Shown piece by piece: positions 1 through 7,707 of a stretch of 64,000 nucleotides of DNA; the stretch's first letter is position 1; every line of letters begins with the position of its first letter. The stretch comes from Curtobacterium sp. VKM Ac-1393 (GTDB lineage: Bacteria; Actinomycetota; Actinomycetes; Actinomycetales; Microbacteriaceae): NCBI RefSeq assembly GCF_015350995.1, contig NZ_JADKRW010000001.1, positions 124,001-188,000 on the forward strand. The letters are read 5' to 3'. The notes below the pieces were generated by a model. It did not search any database. It worked only from the letters and a program-made list of their open reading frames with translations, and was not told the DNA's origin. The position numbers and the translations under genes are program-made.

Positions 1-2
1 TG

Positions 3-158
3 TCCGAGCACCAGCGGGTGTTCCCCGGCGGCACGGCCGACTTCGCGGGTGTGCCGCTCGGCGAGGTCACGGTCCGCGCGGGCCAGTTGTGCCCGCAGAC
101 CACGACCGTCACGAACGACGCCGTCGCGACGGTCACCCTGGCGACGACGGGCTGCTGA
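3..158 (+). CDS. C-terminal end of an unidentified protein (cut by window edge)
   Basis: The frame is open from the window edge and closes at TGA 156-158, so only the last 51 codons are visible. They are rich in Thr and Val with two Cys, one of them the final residue. This looks like a beta-rich, possibly exported domain, but no family is recognised. It ends 12 bp from the convergent AraC gene and no hairpin is visible between them. The codon pattern (G/C at third positions) supports real coding. Confidence 0.5.
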   Translation, partial: SEHQRVFPGGTADFAGVPLGEVTVRAGQLCPQTTTVTNDAVATVTLATTGC

Positions 159-170
159 CCGCACGTCGTC

Positions 171-983
171 TCACACGGCGCCCGGCCCCCGCGCGATGGT
201 CTCGTGCGGCTGCTCCCCGAAGCGCGCGCGGTAGTGCGCGGCGAACCGTCCGAGGTGCGCGAACTGCCACCGTCGTGCCACGTCGCTGACGAGCGACGCT
301 CCGGACCGTGAACGGCCGAGCTCGAGGTGCACCCGGTCGAGCCGCACCTCGCGCAGGTACTGCATCGGCGTGACCCCGAGTCGCCGCCGGAACAGGTCCT
401 GCACACCGCGCTCGCTGAGCCCGCAGGCTGCCGCGACGTCGGCCACGGTGACGGGGCGGTCCGCCTCGTCGTGCACGAACCGGATCGCACGGCGCATCCG
501 GTGCTCGACGTCGGAGCGTGCCGGCACGAAGGTCGAGAGCACGACCGTCGCGATGCGTCGGTTCAGCGCGGCCCGTTGGTCGGCCGGCAGAGCGGCATCG
601 AGGACGCGTCCGGTGACGTCGCGCAGCAATGCGCGGAGTGGTTCGATCCGGGGGTCTGCAGCGTCCGGCTGTCCGAACTCGGTCTGCCCGTCGCCGTCGC
701 CGAGCAGTCCCGGTGACAGGTGCATCAGGGTCATGGCGGTGGCGTCGGTGTCGAACCCGTACGCCACCGGCGCGGACAGCATCATCGGGCGTTCGGCACC
801 GACGTCCCAGGTCCCGCCGCCGTCCGAGGTCACCCGGGCTCGGCCGTCCGTCAGCCAGAACACCACGTGCTCCGGGCGTGGCCCGATGGTGCCGGACTGC
901 GGACCGTGGGTCCCGATGCGGCGGATCGAGAGCTCGTCGTCGCCGCCGACCTGGTAGTCGAAGGGGGTGTCGGAAGCCGTCAC
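171..983 (-). CDS. AraC/XylS-family transcriptional regulator
   Basis: DNA-binding regulator of 270 residues. The first ~150 residues are a beta-rich sensing half; the last ~100 hold the two helix-turn-helix units typical of AraC proteins: VADVAAACGLSERGVQDLF in the first, and the signature HLGRFAAHYRARFGEQP in the second. The start is placed at GTG 981-983 because GGAGG lies 5 bases upstream; an in-frame codon at 1005-1007 would add eight residues with no ribosome site. A TAGCGT -10-like hexamer sits at 1033-1038. The effector and targets cannot be read from the sequence. It is transcribed in the same direction as lepB, 78 bp downstream of it. Confidence 0.88.
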   Translation of the reverse strand: MTASDTPFDYQVGGDDELSIRRIGTHGPQSGTIGPRPEHVVFWLTDGRARVTSDGGGTWDVGAERPMMLSAPVAYGFDTDATAMTLMHLSPGLLGDGDGQTEFGQPDAADPRIEPLRALLRDVTGRVLDAALPADQRAALNRRIATVVLSTFVPARSDVEHRMRRAIRFVHDEADRPVTVADVAAACGLSERGVQDLFRRRLGVTPMQYLREVRLDRVHLELGRSRSGASLVSDVARRWQFAHLGRFAAHYRARFGEQPHETIARGPGAV

Positions 984-1032
984 GCGCGCCTCCGGTCCGC
1001 TCGGCACCGGCCGGTCCGGCGCGCGAACCGGA

Positions 1033-1038
1033 ACGCTA
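1033..1038 (-). promoter_or_regulatory. Putative -10 hexamer of the AraC gene
   Basis: TAGCGT on the minus strand, about 50 bases upstream of the GTG with GGAGG ribosome site at 983. No clear -35 is seen. This is a visual match only. Confidence 0.3.
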
Positions 1039-1061
1039 CCGCACCGGCGGCGCGACCACCG

Positions 1062-1682
1062 TCACGACGGGTCGGGCACCCGGTCCCACTCGTCGGCGTA
1101 CCGCGACAGGACCGTCCACCGCGAGACCGGCCACGTGGTGATGAACGCACGGCCCACCACGTCGTCGACCGGGACGGTGCCGTGCACCCTCGAGTCCGCC
1201 GAGTTGTAGCGGTTGTCGCCCATCACCCAGATGCGTCCCTTCGGCACGGTGATGTCGAAGTCGGTACCGGAGACCCGGTCGGATCCGATCTCGGGCACCA
1301 CGTAGGGCTCGTCGACCGCGTGGCCGTTCACCGACAGACGGCCACCGGTGCCGCAGCACGAGACGGTGTCGCCCGGCAGGCCGATCACGCGCTTGATCAG
1401 GTCGTCCCCTTGGCCGGTGCCGAGCCAGCCGCCCGGGTCCTGGAACACGACGACGTCGCCACGCTGGAGCGGGACGGCACCGGGCACGAGCTCGTTGACG
1501 AGCACCCGGTCGCCGATCAGCAGCGTGTTCTCCATCGACGCCGACGGGATGTAGAACGAGCGGACCAGGTAGGTCTTCACCAGGAAGGACGCCAGGAGCG
1601 CCACGACGACGATGATCACGAGGTCGCGGAGGAACCGCCACCCGGCACGCTTCGGCTTGGACTCGGTCTCGATGTCACTCAA
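1062..1682 (-). CDS. lepB: Signal peptidase I
   Basis: Membrane-anchored Ser/Lys protease that removes Sec and Tat signal peptides outside the membrane. The 206 residues hold a basic cytoplasmic tail, one membrane segment (about residues 15-35) and the SPase I boxes in order: SASMENTL with the nucleophile Ser, the LIKRVIGLPGD box with the general-base Lys, and GDNRYNSADSR. The frame is open further upstream, but TTG 1680-1682 is chosen: AAGGTGGT lies 9 bases before it and it overlaps the stop of the upstream membrane-protein gene (ATTGA), implying coupled translation. A short CC pair inside the periplasmic domain is unusual but outside the catalytic boxes. Confidence 0.93.
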   Translation of the reverse strand: MSDIETESKPKRAGWRFLRDLVIIVVVALLASFLVKTYLVRSFYIPSASMENTLLIGDRVLVNELVPGAVPLQRGDVVVFQDPGGWLGTGQGDDLIKRVIGLPGDTVSCCGTGGRLSVNGHAVDEPYVVPEIGSDRVSGTDFDITVPKGRIWVMGDNRYNSADSRVHGTVPVDDVVGRAFITTWPVSRWTVLSRYADEWDRVPDPS

Positions 1683-2242
1683 TGCGTCAACACCACCTTC
1701 ACCAGGCCGATCACGAAGGCGACGGCAGCGAGCACGATGCCGCCCCAGAGCCCGAGGAACGTGGGCTGCTTCCCACTGAACCGCTGCATGAACACGCCGA
1801 CCAGTCCGATGCGGACGACCAGGATGACGAGCGCAGCGGTCTGCGCCCACCCCGCCGGGACCCAGCCGAGCCACGCCACCGCGTAGAGCACCGCGGGGAT
1901 GAGTCCCGACGTCGCGATCGGGTTGGCGTTCCGCATGATCGTGACGACGGATTCACGCCGGGCGTCGTCTGATGCGGACTCGTCACCGCCGAGCCCGTGC
2001 GCCACGAGGTGCGCGAGCACGTGTGCCAGGTAGGTCAGGACCGCGGTCGCCAGCACCGCCCAGATCGCCGAGCCGTGCCGGATCGCCTCCGGGTCGACCG
2101 CGATCGCCGCGGCGAGCACGGTGATGTTGCCGTAGATGTAGGACGACATCCGGTCGCGGACGTGCTCGATCGGCAGGTCGCGCGGGTCCGGACGACCGCC
2201 GCGGGGTCCGTGCCCCGGAGGGGACGGTCGTTTGCGTGGCAT
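1679..2242 (-). CDS. Four-helix membrane protein of unknown function
   Basis: The 187-residue protein has a basic, Pro/Gly-rich N-terminus (~35 residues) followed by about four hydrophobic segments. The first segment ends in a His-rich stretch, HVLAHLVAHG, which could bind metal, but this is only a possibility. The start ATG 2240-2242 (MPRKRP) is chosen over an upstream in-frame codon because the added residues look like intergenic translation. The stop overlaps the TTG start of lepB by 3 bases, so it forms an operon with the signal peptidase. No family is recognised. Confidence 0.75.
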   Translation of the reverse strand: MPRKRPSPPGHGPRGGRPDPRDLPIEHVRDRMSSYIYGNITVLAAAIAVDPEAIRHGSAIWAVLATAVLTYLAHVLAHLVAHGLGGDESASDDARRESVVTIMRNANPIATSGLIPAVLYAVAWLGWVPAGWAQTAALVILVVRIGLVGVFMQRFSGKQPTFLGLWGGIVLAAVAFVIGLVKVVLTH

Positions 2243-2301
2243 CCGTCCATCTTGGCCCCCGCGGGCTGGTCCCCGCCGACAGGACACCGAGTGCGATGCT
2301 G

Positions 2302-2355
2302 TCGCGCCGGTCGCGCCGGTCGTGCCGGTTGCGCCGGTCGCGCCGGTCGGAGCGG
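2302..2355. repeat. 9-bp tandem repeat (TCGCGCCGG-like, 5 units plus a degenerate sixth)
   Basis: Five units of consensus TCGCGCCGG with single-base changes, followed by a diverged TCGGAGCGG. It lies in the gap between the VOC gene and the membrane-protein gene, in no supported reading frame. It is a likely slippage-prone minisatellite. Confidence 0.75.
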
Positions 2356-2375
2356 ATGACCGGACGGGTCGCGTG

Positions 2376-3260
2376 TCAGCCGCGACCGGGCGCGGTCACC
2401 TCGATGCGGTTCGCCCACGGGTCCTCGAACGCGACGGTCCGGCCGTCGTCCGCGGTCTGGACGCCGGTGTCGTGCATGCGGTCGATCAGCGCGCCGAGGT
2501 CGTCGGCCCCGGGGACCTCGACGCGCACGAGCCCCAGTCCGAGCGCGAGCTGCCGACGCCCGGCACCGCGGGAGTTCCACGTGTTCATCGCCATGTGGTG
2601 GTGGTAGCCGCCGGCGCTGACGAACAGGGCCTCTCCCCATCCGGCGGTCGTCGCGAAGCCGAGCTTGTCGACGTAGAAGTCCTTCGCGCTGGCGACGTCG
2701 CCGACCGACAGGTGCACGTGCCCGACCCGACCCGGCGCGTTCGGCGCGGACTCCACCGCGTCGGCCGTCAGGTTCTCCTGCAGGAACGCGTTCGGGTCGA
2801 CGTACTTCGTGTCCATGTCGACCATGCCGTGCGTCCACGACCACTCCGTGCGGTCGCGGTCCCAGTACAGCTCGACGCCGTTGCCCTCGGGGTCGGTGAA
2901 GTAGAACGCGTTGCTCACCAGGTGGTCGGCGCTGCCGGTGAAGGTCTGCGGGAACTTCGTGGCGACGGAGTACAGGGCGGCGGCGAGGTCGGCCTTGGTG
3001 TCGAACAGGATCGCGGTGTGGAACAGACCGGCGTCGTGGGGTCCGGCGTGCTGCATCGCGGGGGCGTGCTCGAGGATCACGATCGGGATCGCCAGGCCAC
3101 CGGCGCCCGGTCGCCCCAGCACGGCGACGCCGCCCTCGTTCGAGAGCAACGAGAGCTGCACCCCGTCGCGGTAGTAGCCGATCATCCGGTCGAGGTTCGC
3201 GACGCGGAGGGTGACGGCACCCATCCCGGTGTCGGCGGCGAGGAGGTCCTGCGTGTGCAT
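2376..3260 (-). CDS. VOC-family (glyoxalase/extradiol dioxygenase-like) protein, two domains
   Basis: 294 residues with two tandem vicinal-oxygen-chelate modules. Module 1 (about 10-150) shows LRVANLDRMIGYY, LFHTAILFD and GVELYWDRD. Module 2 (about 160-290) shows VGHVHLSVGDV, YHHHMAMNTW and NRIEVTAPG. His and Glu at the ends of the half-modules match the metal-binding positions of catechol 2,3-dioxygenase-like proteins. The likely role is ring cleavage or detoxification of a quinone or catechol, but the substrate is unknown. The start ATG 3258-3260 is chosen because upstream in-frame codons run through a perfect palindrome. That palindrome (3274-3305) suggests repression by a dimeric, probably MarR-type, regulator not present in the window. 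Confidence 0.87.
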   Translation of the reverse strand: MHTQDLLAADTGMGAVTLRVANLDRMIGYYRDGVQLSLLSNEGGVAVLGRPGAGGLAIPIVILEHAPAMQHAGPHDAGLFHTAILFDTKADLAAALYSVATKFPQTFTGSADHLVSNAFYFTDPEGNGVELYWDRDRTEWSWTHGMVDMDTKYVDPNAFLQENLTADAVESAPNAPGRVGHVHLSVGDVASAKDFYVDKLGFATTAGWGEALFVSAGGYHHHMAMNTWNSRGAGRRQLALGLGLVRVEVPGADDLGALIDRMHDTGVQTADDGRTVAFEDPWANRIEVTAPGRG

Positions 3261-3273
3261 GGCACCAGTGTGC

Positions 3274-3305
3274 GCCCATTTGGTTGACGCGTCAACCAAA
3301 TGGGC
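3274..3305. promoter_or_regulatory. Perfect 32-bp palindromic operator
   Basis: Two 16-base arms match perfectly with no spacer; each half reads GCCCATTTGGTTGACG and the core is TTGACGCGTCAA. It sits 13 bases upstream of the VOC gene start, where a repressor would block the promoter or initiating ribosomes. The core resembles MarR-type operators (established family pattern); the identity of the regulator is inference. Confidence 0.8.
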
Positions 3306-3403
3306 GCCGCCGAGTTTCGCGCTGAGCGACACTCCTCGGAGCGCGTTGCCCGAATTGTGTCGCCCATCGCGAAACGCAGAGCTCTCACCGGCAGGATGGA
3401 TGC

Positions 3404-3970
3404 GTGACTGATGACATCCGGTGGGAGGTGGTCGAGGAGAGCACCCTCTCGCTCCCCGACCACGAGGCGATCGCAGCACTGCTGGCGCAGGCGTTCCCGG
3501 ACTGGTCCCACTGGTACGTGGGCGGCCGCAGCTGGTCCGGCATGCAGCCCGAGCGCCGAGTGCTCGCCCGCGACCAGGACGGCGTCGTCCTCGCGCACGT
3601 CGGGATCCGCCGCATGTTCATCACGGTCGGCGGCCAGGACGTCCTGGTCGGCGACACCGGCCTCGTCGCCGTGTCGCCCCGACTGCAGGGAACGGGCAGG
3701 GGCCGCGAACTCATGGAGCGGACGCACGCCGTGCTCGACGGGCTCGCGGTGCCGTACGGGTTCCTCGGCGCGGGCGAGAACCGGATCCCGTTCTACGCGA
3801 ACCTCGGCTGGCACGAGTTCCCCGACGTCGTCTGCACGTTCTCGGCGTTCACCGCCGAGGGTGCCGGCATCACGAACACGGAGCAGGGCGGCTGGATGGT
3901 GCGGCCGGTGGCCGCAGCCCTCGAGGACTGGCCGACCGGCCCGATCTGGCTGAACGGCCAGCAGGTCTAG
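3404..3970 (+). CDS. NodA-like N-acyltransferase (GNAT fold)
   Basis: 188 residues that resemble rhizobial NodA along the whole length: an N-terminal RW.V..ES.L.L.DH block (residues 6-20), the central block GRSWSG.QPE.R followed by GVVLAHVGIRR.F, the LGL/GLVAVSP.L.G.G block, and a WP.GPI..NG end. NodA moves a fatty-acyl chain from acyl carrier protein onto deacetylated chitin oligomers; here the acceptor is unknown and no nodB or nodC homolog is nearby. The start GTG 3404-3406 follows an AGGATGGA stretch. It is divergent from the VOC gene and convergent with catalase. The NodA comparison is from memory and needs a profile search. Confidence 0.72.
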   Translation: MTDDIRWEVVEESTLSLPDHEAIAALLAQAFPDWSHWYVGGRSWSGMQPERRVLARDQDGVVLAHVGIRRMFITVGGQDVLVGDTGLVAVSPRLQGTGRGRELMERTHAVLDGLAVPYGFLGAGENRIPFYANLGWHEFPDVVCTFSAFTAEGAGITNTEQGGWMVRPVAAALEDWPTGPIWLNGQQV

Positions 3971-3981
3971 ACGCGACCCAC

Positions 3982-4029
3982 GACGGACGGGAGGCCCGGT
4001 ACCAGCTGGTACCGGGCCTCCCGTCCGTC
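3982..4029. terminator. Bidirectional terminator hairpin
   Basis: A perfect 48-bp palindrome, 24 bases per arm, between the convergent NodA-like gene and catalase. No U-tract follows on either side. The arm core GGGAGGCCCGG is shared with the hairpin at 30515-30570. Confidence 0.8.
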
Positions 4030-4067
4030 AGGTGGTGCAGCGGGGCTCACGCCCCTGCGCCTGCTGG

Positions 4068-5594
4068 CTACGCTTCCACCGCCACCGTCTCCGGGTCCTC
4101 GTTGGAACCCGGCGCGCTCGGCACGACGGCCGCGCGCACGCGCGCACCGAGGTCGGCGTCGACGTTCGTCCAGTACGCGAACACGCGCTCACGCAGGTCG
4201 TCGCGCGTCACCTTCGAGACGTGCCCGGCGATGTTGCCGACCAGGCGCTCACGGGCGGCGTCGTCGAGGACCTCGCGCACCAGCGTGCCGGCCTGACCGA
4301 AGTCGTCGTCCTCCGGGTGCAGGGTCGCGGCGGAACGCTGCAGCGCGCCGTCCGACTCCCACCCGGGCACGTCGTCGGTCGCGGTCGGGTCGGCGTGCGC
4401 ACCACCGAGCGAGTTCGGGGCGTACACCGGCACCTCGGACTTCTGGAAGTCGAAGCGCATGGCGCCGTCCTTCGAGTACGAGTGCACCTCGTTCTTCGGG
4501 GCGTTCACCGGCAGCTGCGCGTGGTTGGTGCCGACGCGGTAGCGGTGGGCGTCCGCGTAGCTGAAGATGCGGGCGAGGAGCATCTTGTCGGGGCTCGTCG
4601 CGATGCCGGGCACGAAGTTCGACGGCGCGAAGGTCGCCTGCTCGATCTCGGCGAAGTAGTTCTCCGGGTTGCGGTTGAGCTCCATCGTGCCGACCTCGAT
4701 GAGCGGGTAGTCGCCCTTCGGCCACACCTTCGTCAGGTCGAACGGGTTGAACCGGTACGACTCGGCGTCCGCGTAGGGCATGATCTGCACCTTGAGCGTC
4801 CAGCGCGGGAAGTCGCCACGCTCGATGGCGGCGTGCAGGTCGCGGATGTGGAAGTCCGCGTCCTCACCGGCGATGCGGTCCGCGTCCTCTTGCGTCAGGG
4901 TCTTGTGGCCCTGCTCGGTCAGGAAGTGGTACTTCACCCAGAAGCGCTCACCCTCGGCGTTGATCCACTGGTAGGTGTGCGAGCCGAAGCCGTCCATCTC
5001 GCGCCACGACGCGGGCAGGCCGCGGTCGCCCATCAGCCACGTGACCTGGTGCGCCGACTCGGGCGACAGGGTCCAGAAGTCCCACTGCATGTCGTGGTCG
5101 CGCAGGTGCGAGCCGGGCAGGCGCTTCTGCGAGCGGATGAAGTCGGGGAACTTGATGCCGTCGCGGATGAAGAAGACGGGGGTGTTGTTGCCGACGAGGT
5201 CGTAGTTGCCCTCGGACGTGTAGAACTTCAGCGCGAAGCCGCGGGGGTCGCGCCACGTGTCGGGCGAGCCCTGCTCACCGGCGACGGACGAGAAGCGCGT
5301 GAGCATCTGGGTCCGCTGGCCGGGCTGCAGGAACGCGGCACGGGTGTACTTGCTGATGTCCTGCGTGACGGTGAAGGTACCGAAGGCGCCGCCGCCCTTC
5401 GCGTGGACCACGCGCTCCGGCACACGCTCGCGGTTGAACTGCGCGAGCTTCTCGATCAGGTAGTGGTCGTGCAGCGCGAGGGGGCCGTCGGCTCCGACGC
5501 CCATCGAGTGCTCGTCGCTCGAGACGGGAGCGCCGCTGTTGGTGGTCGTGGTGGGGGTGCCGGACGCGGTGCCGGTCGTGTTCTGGTCGGACAC
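4068..5594 (-). CDS. katA: Catalase (heme monofunctional, small subunit)
   Basis: Converts hydrogen peroxide to water and oxygen in the cytoplasm. The 508 residues match the small-subunit catalase length. Visible catalytic features: [11 protein letters not shown] with distal His64, [11 protein letters not shown] with the distal Asn (136/137), and [14 protein letters not shown] with the proximal heme-ligating Tyr. The Thr/Ser-rich 30-residue N-terminus is typical of actinobacterial forms. The start is GTG 5592-5594, with GGAGGA 4 bases upstream. It lies 50 bp downstream of a Fur-family regulator gene in the same orientation, so peroxide-dependent control by that regulator is likely. Confidence 0.95.
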   Translation of the reverse strand: MSDQNTTGTASGTPTTTTNSGAPVSSDEHSMGVGADGPLALHDHYLIEKLAQFNRERVPERVVHAKGGGAFGTFTVTQDISKYTRAAFLQPGQRTQMLTRFSSVAGEQGSPDTWRDPRGFALKFYTSEGNYDLVGNNTPVFFIRDGIKFPDFIRSQKRLPGSHLRDHDMQWDFWTLSPESAHQVTWLMGDRGLPASWREMDGFGSHTYQWINAEGERFWVKYHFLTEQGHKTLTQEDADRIAGEDADFHIRDLHAAIERGDFPRWTLKVQIMPYADAESYRFNPFDLTKVWPKGDYPLIEVGTMELNRNPENYFAEIEQATFAPSNFVPGIATSPDKMLLARIFSYADAHRYRVGTNHAQLPVNAPKNEVHSYSKDGAMRFDFQKSEVPVYAPNSLGGAHADPTATDDVPGWESDGALQRSAATLHPEDDDFGQAGTLVREVLDDAARERLVGNIAGHVSKVTRDDLRERVFAYWTNVDADLGARVRAAVVPSAPGSNEDPETVAVEA

Positions 5595-5644
5595 GGTTCC
5601 TCCTTGGGTGGAACGGTTGGTTCGGTCAGGGATGCTCGGGTGGT

Positions 5645-6133
5645 TCAGGGGGCGGCCGGGGCGCCGGAGGCGCTTGCGGCTGGGGCGCCTGCGGCCTCGT
5701 CGTCGGGGGCGTCTTCGCGCTCGGCCGCGGCGCAGCGCTCGCAGATGCCCCAGTAGGTGACCTCGGCGGTGGTGACGGCGAAGCCGTGCGCGTCCGACGG
5801 GGTCAGGCAGGGCGAGTGACCGACGGCACAGTCGACGTCCTCGATCGCGCCGCACAGTGTGCAGACGATGTGGTGGTGGTTGTCACCGGTGCGCCGCTCG
5901 TAGCGCGCAGGACTGCCTGCCGGCTCGATGCGGCGCACGAGTCCGACGCCGGTCAGGGCCGCGAGGACGCCGTAGACGGCCTGGTGACTGGTCGTCGGCA
6001 GTTCCGCGGCGAGCGCGGTGACGATGTCGTCCGCGGTGGCGTGCGGCATCGAGTCGGTCGCGCGCAAGACCGCCAGCCGCGGCGTCGTGACCCGGAGGCC
6101 CGAGGTGCGGAGCAGATCGGCGTCGGCGTCCAT
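5645..6133 (-). CDS. Fur-family regulator (PerR/CatR-like)
   Basis: A 162-residue Fur-superfamily repressor: winged helix in the first ~85 residues ([34 protein letters not shown]) and a metal-binding dimer domain with [10 protein letters not shown] and a later CERC, giving two Cys pairs for structural zinc. The Ala/Gly/Pro-rich tail after CERC is unusually long. The placement directly upstream of catalase matches the PerR, CatR and FurA gene pairs that sense peroxide by metal-catalysed oxidation. The start ATG 6131-6133 has GAAAGG upstream; an earlier frame extension lacks a ribosome site. Confidence 0.9.
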   Translation of the reverse strand: MDADADLLRTSGLRVTTPRLAVLRATDSMPHATADDIVTALAAELPTTSHQAVYGVLAALTGVGLVRRIEPAGSPARYERRTGDNHHHIVCTLCGAIEDVDCAVGHSPCLTPSDAHGFAVTTAEVTYWGICERCAAAEREDAPDDEAAGAPAASASGAPAAP

Positions 6134-6209
6134 GCTGAGCCTTTCTTTTGCAGGAATCAAGACAACGAGTCCACTGTACACGAGCCGTGGTGGCGCGTGC
6201 CCGGCGGGA

Positions 6210-6231
6210 CGCATTCCGCCACCGGAATGCG
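6210..6231. promoter_or_regulatory. Inverted repeat in the fur/acyltransferase divergent promoter
   Basis: Nine-base perfect arms CGCATTCCG and CGGAATGCG separated by 4 bases, between the divergent Fur-family and acyltransferase genes. It could be an operator for either gene. It is not a recognisable Fur box. Confidence 0.45.
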
Positions 6232-6290
6232 ACGTGTCACGATCCGGCGGCGATCACCTGGAGGGACGCTGGAACGATCGGTCTGCACGC

Positions 6291-6296
6291 TAACGT
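6291..6296 (+). promoter_or_regulatory. Leaderless-type -10 hexamer TAACGT
   Basis: TAACGT ends 6 bases before ATG 6303, so transcription would begin at or next to the start codon. No ribosome site is present, consistent with a leaderless transcript. Confidence 0.5.
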
Positions 6297-6302
6297 CCGG
6301 AC

Positions 6303-7616
6303 ATGTCCACGAGCCACGGCCTGCCTGAACAGGCGAACAGCACCGCGGACGTCCGGGGGATCATCGCGAAGCGAGACCTGGTCGTCGACCTCATCCGGAC
6401 GGCCTGCGTCGTCCTCGTCGTCGTCGTGCACGTCACGATGGTCGGCGTCGCCGCCGACGACCAGGGGGTGCGGGTGACGAGCCCGCTGCAGGAACTCCCC
6501 TGGTACGTCGCCGCCACCTGGATCGGTCAGGTGATGCCCCTCTTCTTCGTCGTCGGCGGCTTCGCGAGCGCGGTCGGCTGGCGCAGCACCGTGGCCCGCG
6601 GTGCGCCGAGTCCGGCTCGCGACTACCTGGCCACCCGGCTCGTGCGTCTGTTCCGGCCAGCGGTCCCCTTGTTCGTGTTCCTCGCGATCGGGCTCGGGGT
6701 GGCAACGGCCGCCGGAACCCCGCCGGACCTCCTCGCCGAGGTGGCGTTCGGCGTCGGCTCGCCGCTCTGGTTCCTCGCCGCGTACGGCATCACGCAGTGC
6801 TGCGTGCCGCTGATGATGCGCCTGCACGAGCGGGCACCGTGGGCCACCCTCGGCGTCCTGGTGCTGCTCGCCGGAGCGGTCGACGCGGTGCGCCTCGCCA
6901 CCGGGGTCGCCGAGGTCGGACTGCTCAACCTCGGGCCGGTGTGGCTCTTCGCGCAGCAGCTCGGGTTCCTTTGGGCAGACGGCTGGTTCGCGCGGCGGTC
7001 GAAAGCGCTCCTGCTCGCGGTGGCCGTCGCCGCCTACGCCCTGCTCGTCCCGATGACCTCGATCGGACTGTGGGCGCCGGACATGCTGCAGGACCTCAAC
7101 CCGCCGATGCTGCCCCTGGCGTTCCTCGCGATCGCGCAGGCCTGCCTGGTGCAGATGGTGCACGCACCGCTCACCCGCCTGATGCGCACCCGGGCCGCGC
7201 TCGGCGCCGTGTTCGTGCTCGGCCGCGACGGCATGACCATCTACCTGTGGCACCTGCCGCTCTTCATCGCGCTGAACGGGGTCGCCCTGCTGATCGGGGT
7301 GCCGTTCCCGACGCCGGGTTCCGGCCCGTGGTGGGCGTCCCGCGTGGTCGCGGTGGTCGTGGTGCTCGCCGTGGCGCTCGGGGTCGCGCGGGCGCTGCGC
7401 TGGTTCGACCGTCCGCTCCCCCGGCTGCTGGCCTCCGCCGACCGACCGGCGTGGCCGGTGCTGGTCCTCGCGGCACTGTGCACGATCGGTCCGGCGTTCC
7501 TGGTGATGCAGCTGCACCTGTCGTTCGCGGTCGCGACCGTCGGAGCCGTTGCCGTGCCGATCGGGGTGTGGCTGCTGTCGCGGACCACACCGGCCAAGGG
7601 CGTCACCCGGATCTGA
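6303..7616 (+). CDS. Acyltransferase-3 family integral membrane protein
   Basis: 437 residues with about ten hydrophobic segments. The N-terminal RDLVVDLIRTACVVLVVVVH segment carries the arginine and the membrane His seen at the start of AT3 proteins (R...D..R...H), and GRDGMTIYLWHLPLF is the late AT3 motif. Members move acyl groups, usually acetyl, from the cytoplasm onto cell-surface sugars or lipids. The acceptor is unknown. The leaderless-type promoter immediately upstream supports this start. No neighbouring gene fixes a pathway. Confidence 0.82.
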   Translation: MSTSHGLPEQANSTADVRGIIAKRDLVVDLIRTACVVLVVVVHVTMVGVAADDQGVRVTSPLQELPWYVAATWIGQVMPLFFVVGGFASAVGWRSTVARGAPSPARDYLATRLVRLFRPAVPLFVFLAIGLGVATAAGTPPDLLAEVAFGVGSPLWFLAAYGITQCCVPLMMRLHERAPWATLGVLVLLAGAVDAVRLATGVAEVGLLNLGPVWLFAQQLGFLWADGWFARRSKALLLAVAVAAYALLVPMTSIGLWAPDMLQDLNPPMLPLAFLAIAQACLVQMVHAPLTRLMRTRAALGAVFVLGRDGMTIYLWHLPLFIALNGVALLIGVPFPTPGSGPWWASRVVAVVVVLAVALGVARALRWFDRPLPRLLASADRPAWPVLVLAALCTIGPAFLVMQLHLSFAVATVGAVAVPIGVWLLSRTTPAKGVTRI

Positions 7617-7707
7617 ACCGGTTCTCACCGGCCGGGGCCGCTCGGGTCTGCTCCGACACCGTCGCCGGGCAGAGGATGGCGTCAGACCGATCGCCAGGAG
7701 GCACCCG

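Noticed and set aside
4032-5756. Long plus-strand open frame over the catalase gene
   Set aside because: Complement of the catalase frame, with low-complexity Val/Arg/Gly composition; catalase motifs are on the minus strand.
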